A DNA stretch of 48,698 nt from Caulobacteraceae bacterium. GTDB taxonomy: Bacteria > Pseudomonadota > Alphaproteobacteria > Caulobacterales > Caulobacteraceae. Below, in pieces: positions 44,532-48,698 of this stretch. A program made the position numbers and the translations under genes. Positions within the stretch are counted from its first letter, which is position 1. Each line of letters starts with the position of its first letter. Where the stretch lies: the NCBI GenBank assembly GCA_947475845.1, contig CANJMO010000011.1:1-48698 (forward strand), read 5' to 3'. Under the pieces are notes generated by a model. That model had not been told where the DNA came from and ran no database searches. It saw only the letters and a list, made by a program, of their open reading frames with translations.

Positions 44532-46859
44532 TTGCCCAGCCCTCCCCGCGACAAGTTCTCCAAGAACGGGCGCCCCCGCGCCACCGGCCTGCCCGACCGC
44601 GATACCCTGCTCAAGGTCCTGCGCGAGCGCGGCGAGGCGGATGTCGGCGATCTGGCCGCCGAGTTCGGGCTCAAGGGCGGCGACCGCCGGGCCCTGCGCG
44701 AGATGCTGCGCTCGCTCGAAGGCGAAGGGACCCTCGGAAAACGCGGACGGCGCGGCTTCGCCAAGGCCGGTGCCCTACCCCCGGTCGGCGTGGTCGACGT
44801 GATCGAGAAGGACATCGACGGCGACCTCTGGGTCAAGCTGGTCAAGGCCGGCGAGGACGCCCCCAAGGTCCGTCTGGCCCCCGGCAAGGAAGACACCGGC
44901 GGCGCGCCCGGCCTCGGCGACCGCCTCCTGGCGCGCTTCGACAAGCTGGAGAACGGCGAGACCGTCGCCAAGACCATCAAGAAGCTCGGCCAGAGCAGCC
45001 AGAAGGTCCTCGGCGTTATCCGCAAACAGCGCCGAGAAACCCGCATCGAGCCCGTGGACCGCAAGTCCAAGGACAGCTTCGTCCTGTCCGAGCACGACGG
45101 CGCCCAATACAAGGACGGCGACCTCGTCCTGGCCCAGGCCGGCTCGTCGGAACAGCGTTACGGCCCTCGGCGCGGCAAGGTGCTGGAGGTGGTCGGCCGC
45201 GAGGACGAGCCCCGCGCCGCCTCCCTGATCGCCATCTTCTCGCACAGCATCCCCACAGGCTTCTCCGAGGCCGCCGAACAGGAGGCCGAGGCCGCCCAGC
45301 CGCCCACCGTCGCCGCCCGCGAGGACCTGCGCGACGTCCCCTTCGTCACCATCGACCCGCAGGACGCCCGCGACCACGACGACGCCGTCTACGCCGAGCC
45401 GGATGCCGACCCCAAGAACGAGGGCGGCTGGATCGTCTGGGTCGCCATCGCCGACGTCGCCGCCTACGTCCGCCCCAACTCGGCGCTGGACCGCGAGGCG
45501 CGCGAGAAGGCCAACTCCGCCTACTTCCCCGACCGCGTCGAGCCGATGCTGCCCGAGCGCCTGTCCAATGGCCTCTGCTCCCTGCGCCAGGGCGAGAACC
45601 GCGCCTGCATGGCCGTGCGCATGGTGTTCGACCGCAACGGGCGAAAGACCGGCCACAAGTTCACTCGCGGCCTGATGCGCTCGGCCGCCAAGCTCAGCTA
45701 CGAACAGGCCCAGGCCGCCGCAGACGGCGAGCCCGACGACGTCACCGGCCCCCTGCTCAAGACTATCATCGAGCCCCTGTGGGCCGCCTACCGCTGCATG
45801 CTGATCGGCCGCCGCACCCGCCAGCCGCTCAACATCGAAAGCCTGGAGCGCCGCATCGTCATCGACCAGGACGGCAAGGTCGCCTCCATCGAGCCGCGCA
45901 AGTCCCTCGAAGCGCACAAGCTGATCGAGGAGATGATGATCCAGGCCAACGTCTGCGCCGCCGAAACCCTGGAGCAGCGCGGCTCGCCCCTGATCTACCG
46001 CGTGCACGACGCCCCCAGCATGGAGAAACTGCAGGCCCTGGCCGACTTCCTGGGCACGCTGCAGATGCCGTGGAACAAGGGCGAGGCCCCGCGCACCGAC
46101 CGCTTCAACAAGCTGCTGGCCGAAACCCGCGACGGACCCCACGCCGAGATCGTCAACGAGGTCGTCCTGCGCACCCAGATGCAGGCCCACTACAGCCCCG
46201 ACAACATCGGCCACTTCGGGCTGAATCTCGACCGCTACGCCCACTTCACCTCGCCGATCCGCCGCTACGCCGACCTGATCGTGCACCGCGCCCTGATCCG
46301 CGCGCTCAAGCTCGGCGACGACGGCCTGTCGGACTGGGACGTCAAGAACCTCAAGGATACCGCCGACCACATCACCATGGCCGAGCGCAAGGCCATGGCC
46401 GCCGAGCGCGACGCCACCGACCGCTACGTCGCCGCCTTCCTCTCGGAACGCGTCGGCGCCTCCTTCGAGGGCCGCATCACCGGCGTCACCCGCTTCGGCC
46501 TGTTCATCAAGCTGGCCGAGACCTGCGCCGACGGCCTGGTGCCGATCCGCAACCTCGGCGACGAGTATTTCACCCACGACGACCGCTCCCACTCCCTGGT
46601 CGGCGAGAAGACCGGCCAGCGCTGGCGTCTCGGCGCGCCGGTCACCGTCAAGCTGATCGAGGCCACCCCGATCACCGGGGGCCTGCTGTTCGAGATGCTC
46701 AGCGAACCCGCCCCTCGCGACCCCAACGCCCAACTGCCCCGTCTCGGCATCCGCGGCCGCGGCGCCGGCCGCCCCGGCGGTCCCAAGCCTGGCCCCGGCC
46801 CCAGGGGCCTCCCCCGCGGCGTCAGCCGCAGCCCCAAGGGGCAGAAGCGGCGCAAATAG
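44532..46859 (+). CDS. rnr: Ribonuclease R
   Basis: 775 residues from TTG 44532. N-terminal winged helix (TLLKVLRERGEADVGDLAAE), cold-shock-like OB domains (PPVGVVDVIEKDIDGDLWVK), the RNB catalytic centre FVTIDPQDARDHDDAVYAE with its Asp cluster, YAHFTSPIRRYADLIVHR, an S1 domain (GASFEGRITGVTRFGLFIKL), and a basic Arg/Gly/Pro tail. It is a 3'-5' exoribonuclease degrading structured RNA and rRNA. The start is chosen for AAGGA eight bases upstream; the frame is open to 44361 and ATG 44472 is the alternative. The next gene starts one base after the stop. Confidence 0.96.
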   Translation: MPSPPRDKFSKNGRPRATGLPDRDTLLKVLRERGEADVGDLAAEFGLKGGDRRALREMLRSLEGEGTLGKRGRRGFAKAGALPPVGVVDVIEKDIDGDLWVKLVKAGEDAPKVRLAPGKEDTGGAPGLGDRLLARFDKLENGETVAKTIKKLGQSSQKVLGVIRKQRRETRIEPVDRKSKDSFVLSEHDGAQYKDGDLVLAQAGSSEQRYGPRRGKVLEVVGREDEPRAASLIAIFSHSIPTGFSEAAEQEAEAAQPPTVAAREDLRDVPFVTIDPQDARDHDDAVYAEPDADPKNEGGWIVWVAIADVAAYVRPNSALDREAREKANSAYFPDRVEPMLPERLSNGLCSLRQGENRACMAVRMVFDRNGRKTGHKFTRGLMRSAAKLSYEQAQAAADGEPDDVTGPLLKTIIEPLWAAYRCMLIGRRTRQPLNIESLERRIVIDQDGKVASIEPRKSLEAHKLIEEMMIQANVCAAETLEQRGSPLIYRVHDAPSMEKLQALADFLGTLQMPWNKGEAPRTDRFNKLLAETRDGPHAEIVNEVVLRTQMQAHYSPDNIGHFGLNLDRYAHFTSPIRRYADLIVHRALIRALKLGDDGLSDWDVKNLKDTADHITMAERKAMAAERDATDRYVAAFLSERVGASFEGRITGVTRFGLFIKLAETCADGLVPIRNLGDEYFTHDDRSHSLVGEKTGQRWRLGAPVTVKLIEATPITGGLLFEMLSEPAPRDPNAQLPRLGIRGRGAGRPGGPKPGPGPRGLPRGVSRSPKGQKRRK

Positions 46860-46860
46860 C

Positions 46861-48483
46861 ATGAGGGCCTGGGCCACACTCGCAGGCGTAATCTTGCTGG
46901 CCGCCCTGGCCGCATCCCTCGCCCTGCGCCCGCCCGCCCCTCAGTCCGTCAACGCGCCCGCCCAGGCCTTCTCCGCCCTGCGCGCCTTCCCCGACATCCA
47001 GAAGGTCGCCCAGCGCCCCCACCCGATCCGCTCGCCCGATCAGGCCCGGGTCCGCGACTACCTGTTCACCCGCATGGCCGACCTCGGCCTCGCGCCCCTG
47101 CTGCGTCCCGTCGACAGCAAGGACGGCGCGCTGTTCAACCTGCTCGGCGTCCTGCCCGGCAAGGACCGCGCCGCCCCCGCCGTCCTGCTCATGGCCCACT
47201 TCGATTCGGTCCCCACCGGCCCCGGCGCGGCCGACGACGCCTCGGGCATCGCGTCGATCCTGGAAACCGTCCGCGCGCTCAAGGCGTCCGGCCCGCACCA
47301 GCGCGACGTCATGGTCCTGCTCACCGACGGCGAGGAGCCCGGCCTCTACGGCGCCAAGGCCTTCTTCTCCTCAGACCCGACCCGCGCCCATGTCGGCGCG
47401 GTCATCAACCTCGAGGCGCGCGGCAACCGCGGCCGTGCGGTGATGTTCGAGACCCACCGCCAGGGCGGGGCCATGATCGGCTTCCTGCTCAAGGCCCACG
47501 CCCTCCAGGGCGCCAGCTCCCTGATGCCCGACCTTTACCGCCGCCTGCCCAACGACACCGACCTGACCGAGGCCCTCAAGCGCGGCTACGCCGGGATCAA
47601 CATCGCCTTCTTCGACGGCTTCGGCGCCTATCACCGCCCCACCGACACGCCCCAGAACCTCAGCCCCGCCAGCGTCCAGTCCATGGGCGGCCAGGTCCTG
47701 GCCATGGCGGCGGCCCTCGCCGGCGCCCCCGCCCTGCCCGGCCGCGCCCCCGATACAGTCTACGCCGACCTCATGGGCGGCCCGATACTGGCCTACCCGC
47801 CCGTCGGCGGCTGGCTGCTGCTCGCCGTCGCCATCCTCGTCATCGGCGCGGCTGGCTGGCGCGCTCTCAGGACCGGCCAGACCAGCATCGGCGGGGTCGC
47901 CGCCGCCTTCGCCCTGGTCCTGCTCCTGATCGCCGTACAGGCCGCGCTGCTGGTCGGCGACGGCAGGCTGCGCATCGTCACCGACGGCCAACGCCTCGCC
48001 CCCCTCCTGCGCCACTCCGCCCAGGCCCTGGCCGGCGCCGGCATGCTGGCGGGCGGCGTGACCCTGATCTGGCTCTGGCTTGCCCACAAGCGCCTGCACC
48101 CCGCCAGCCTGTGCTTGGGCGCTCTCAAGGTCCTGGCGCTGGCCGCCATCGCCCTGCAGCTCACTGCCCCGGTCGACGCCTTCATGCTCTGCTGGCCCCT
48201 GCTGCTGGCCGCCTTGGCCGCCGCCGTCGCCATCTGGAAGCCCCAAACGCCGTGGATCGCCGCCCCCATCGCCCTGGCCGGCCTCGCCCAGCTGTTCTAT
48301 TGGACCGGCCTGATCTACTCCCTGGTGGGCCAGGAGACCCCTGCGCTGCTTGCCCCCTTCGCCACCGTCGCCGCCGTGCTCTTGCTGCCGATAACGCCAA
48401 GGACCGGACCCAAATGCGCCCTCATCGGCGCCCTGGTCGCCGCCGCCGGATTGGGCCTGTCGCTGCTGGCGCTACGCCCCTAG
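46861..48483 (+). CDS. M28-family metallopeptidase with C-terminal membrane domain
   Basis: 540 residues. An N-terminal hydrophobic segment (MRAWATLAGVILLAALAASL) precedes an M28 domain facing the periplasm: metal ligands in LLMAHFDSVPTGPGAADDAS (His, Asp), LLTDGEEPGLYGAKAFF (catalytic/ligand Glu), INLEARGNRG (Glu/Asp position) and FGAYHRPTDTPQNL (His). From about residue 315 there are seven or so membrane helices. This build resembles bacterial/vacuolar M28 proteins with membrane tails (Pff1-like). Substrate unknown; aminopeptidase activity is likely. It is coupled to rnr (one base between). Confidence 0.9.
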   Translation: MRAWATLAGVILLAALAASLALRPPAPQSVNAPAQAFSALRAFPDIQKVAQRPHPIRSPDQARVRDYLFTRMADLGLAPLLRPVDSKDGALFNLLGVLPGKDRAAPAVLLMAHFDSVPTGPGAADDASGIASILETVRALKASGPHQRDVMVLLTDGEEPGLYGAKAFFSSDPTRAHVGAVINLEARGNRGRAVMFETHRQGGAMIGFLLKAHALQGASSLMPDLYRRLPNDTDLTEALKRGYAGINIAFFDGFGAYHRPTDTPQNLSPASVQSMGGQVLAMAAALAGAPALPGRAPDTVYADLMGGPILAYPPVGGWLLLAVAILVIGAAGWRALRTGQTSIGGVAAAFALVLLLIAVQAALLVGDGRLRIVTDGQRLAPLLRHSAQALAGAGMLAGGVTLIWLWLAHKRLHPASLCLGALKVLALAAIALQLTAPVDAFMLCWPLLLAALAAAVAIWKPQTPWIAAPIALAGLAQLFYWTGLIYSLVGQETPALLAPFATVAAVLLLPITPRTGPKCALIGALVAAAGLGLSLLALRP

Positions 48484-48492
48484 CAGGGCGCG

Positions 48493-48520
48493 TTGACTTC
48501 TGGCCGTTCCTGAGTATGTT
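48493..48520 (+). promoter_or_regulatory. Likely promoter of rpmG
   Basis: TTGACT (48493-48498), 16 bases, TATGTT (48515-48520), in the 97-base gap after the peptidase gene and about 60 bases before the rpmG ATG. A reasonable housekeeping-sigma promoter for a ribosomal protein gene. Confidence 0.55.
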
Positions 48521-48580
48521 CCGCCCTCTTCGATTTTACGGCTGGAGCGGTGTCTCCGCTCGCCCGCAAGGACCTGGATT

Positions 48581-48698
48581 ATGGCTAAACCGGCTTCCAT
48601 CAAGATCCGCCTGAACTCCACGGCGGATACCGGCTTCTTCTACGTCACCAAGAAGAACGCCCGCACCAAGACCGAAAAGATGGTGCTGAAGAAGTACG
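48581..48698 (+). CDS. rpmG: Ribosomal protein bL33 (3' end outside window)
   Basis: The first 39 codons are visible: [20 protein letters not shown], then [19 protein letters not shown], the typical bL33 sequence of alphaproteobacteria without zinc-binding cysteines in this part. AAGGA lies about eight bases upstream of the ATG. bL33 is a small component of the 50S subunit. The gene runs off the right edge; only about 16 codons should be missing. Confidence 0.97.
   Translation, partial: MAKPASIKIRLNSTADTGFFYVTKKNARTKTEKMVLKKY

Noticed and set aside
44775-46877. 700-codon minus-strand frame opposite rnr
   Set aside because: Antisense shadow of the RNase R gene; no coherent domain or start signal.

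Overview
The window looks like a chromosomal contig from a high-GC alphaproteobacterium, most likely a Caulobacteraceae member (Caulobacter/Phenylobacterium type). This rests on the very high GC content, the gatCAB / ruvX / pyrB-pyrC' / plsY-dprA / topA / rnr / rpmG neighbourhood, a pyrC homologue without metal ligands next to pyrB, and the domain styles. The assignment is inferred from gene content only; no database search was possible.

Layout. (1) 1-2005: an accessory edge with the 3' end of an IS3-type transposase, a CDGSH iron-sulfur protein and an S1/P1 nuclease, bounded by tRNA-Ser(GCT) whose 3' end faces this segment. (2) 2117-6398: ordinary genes (FkbM methyltransferase, arylamine N-acetyltransferase, HAD phosphatase, YcbK-like protein, small unknowns). 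(3) 6478-10749: a scar of broken genes. A C-terminal ldtD (ycbB) fragment, an EF-hand protein fragment and a czcA fragment abut one another almost base to base. They are followed by two intact genes of metal-resistance loci (transmembrane anchor protein, HupE/UreJ) and a frameshifted outer-membrane protein with His/Met repeats. (4) 10832-15182: acyltransferase, Sel1 protein, glutathione transferase, then a compact arsR-aqpS-arsC arsenic operon followed by a vestigial arsC tail. (5) 15145-23503: gatB, gatA, gatC on the minus strand, a frameshifted four-repeat TonB-like gene lying between gatB and gatA, an alkaline-phosphatase-family protein, ruvX, and a divergent RNase H-like protein. (6) 23523-27777: a shortened KdpD/KdpE two-component pair beside a kup potassium transporter gene that carries an in-frame amber codon. 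(7) 27851-33254: pyrB-pyrC', two related Lys/Ala-rich secreted proteins (one ending in a cytochrome c' domain), and plsY-dprA. (8) 33244-40394: a block with an unknown secreted protein, a 170-bp inverted-repeat element, a DsbA-like protein, a PAS-GGDEF cyclase, an RDD protein and pstSCAB. (9) 40713-48698: topA, a cytochrome-b-like membrane gene with an internal TGA, rnr, an M28 peptidase and the start of rpmG.

How the genes work together. gatCAB corrects Glu-tRNAGln/Asp-tRNAAsn. pyrB with catalytically dead pyrC' probably forms an aspartate transcarbamoylase holo-complex. pstSCAB is the phosphate importer, with a perfect 21-bp hairpin between pstS and pstC. ArsC reduces arsenate, AqpS releases arsenite, and ArsR represses.

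The most unusual aspects are several otherwise intact genes each broken at one site (kup amber, cytochrome-b-like TGA, TonB-repeat frameshift), the gene-fragment mosaic at 6.5-8.1 kb, and the duplicated Lys/Ala-rich gene pair with matching GAAC-N17-GTT promoter-like sequences. I saw no CRISPR array, rRNA or prophage.
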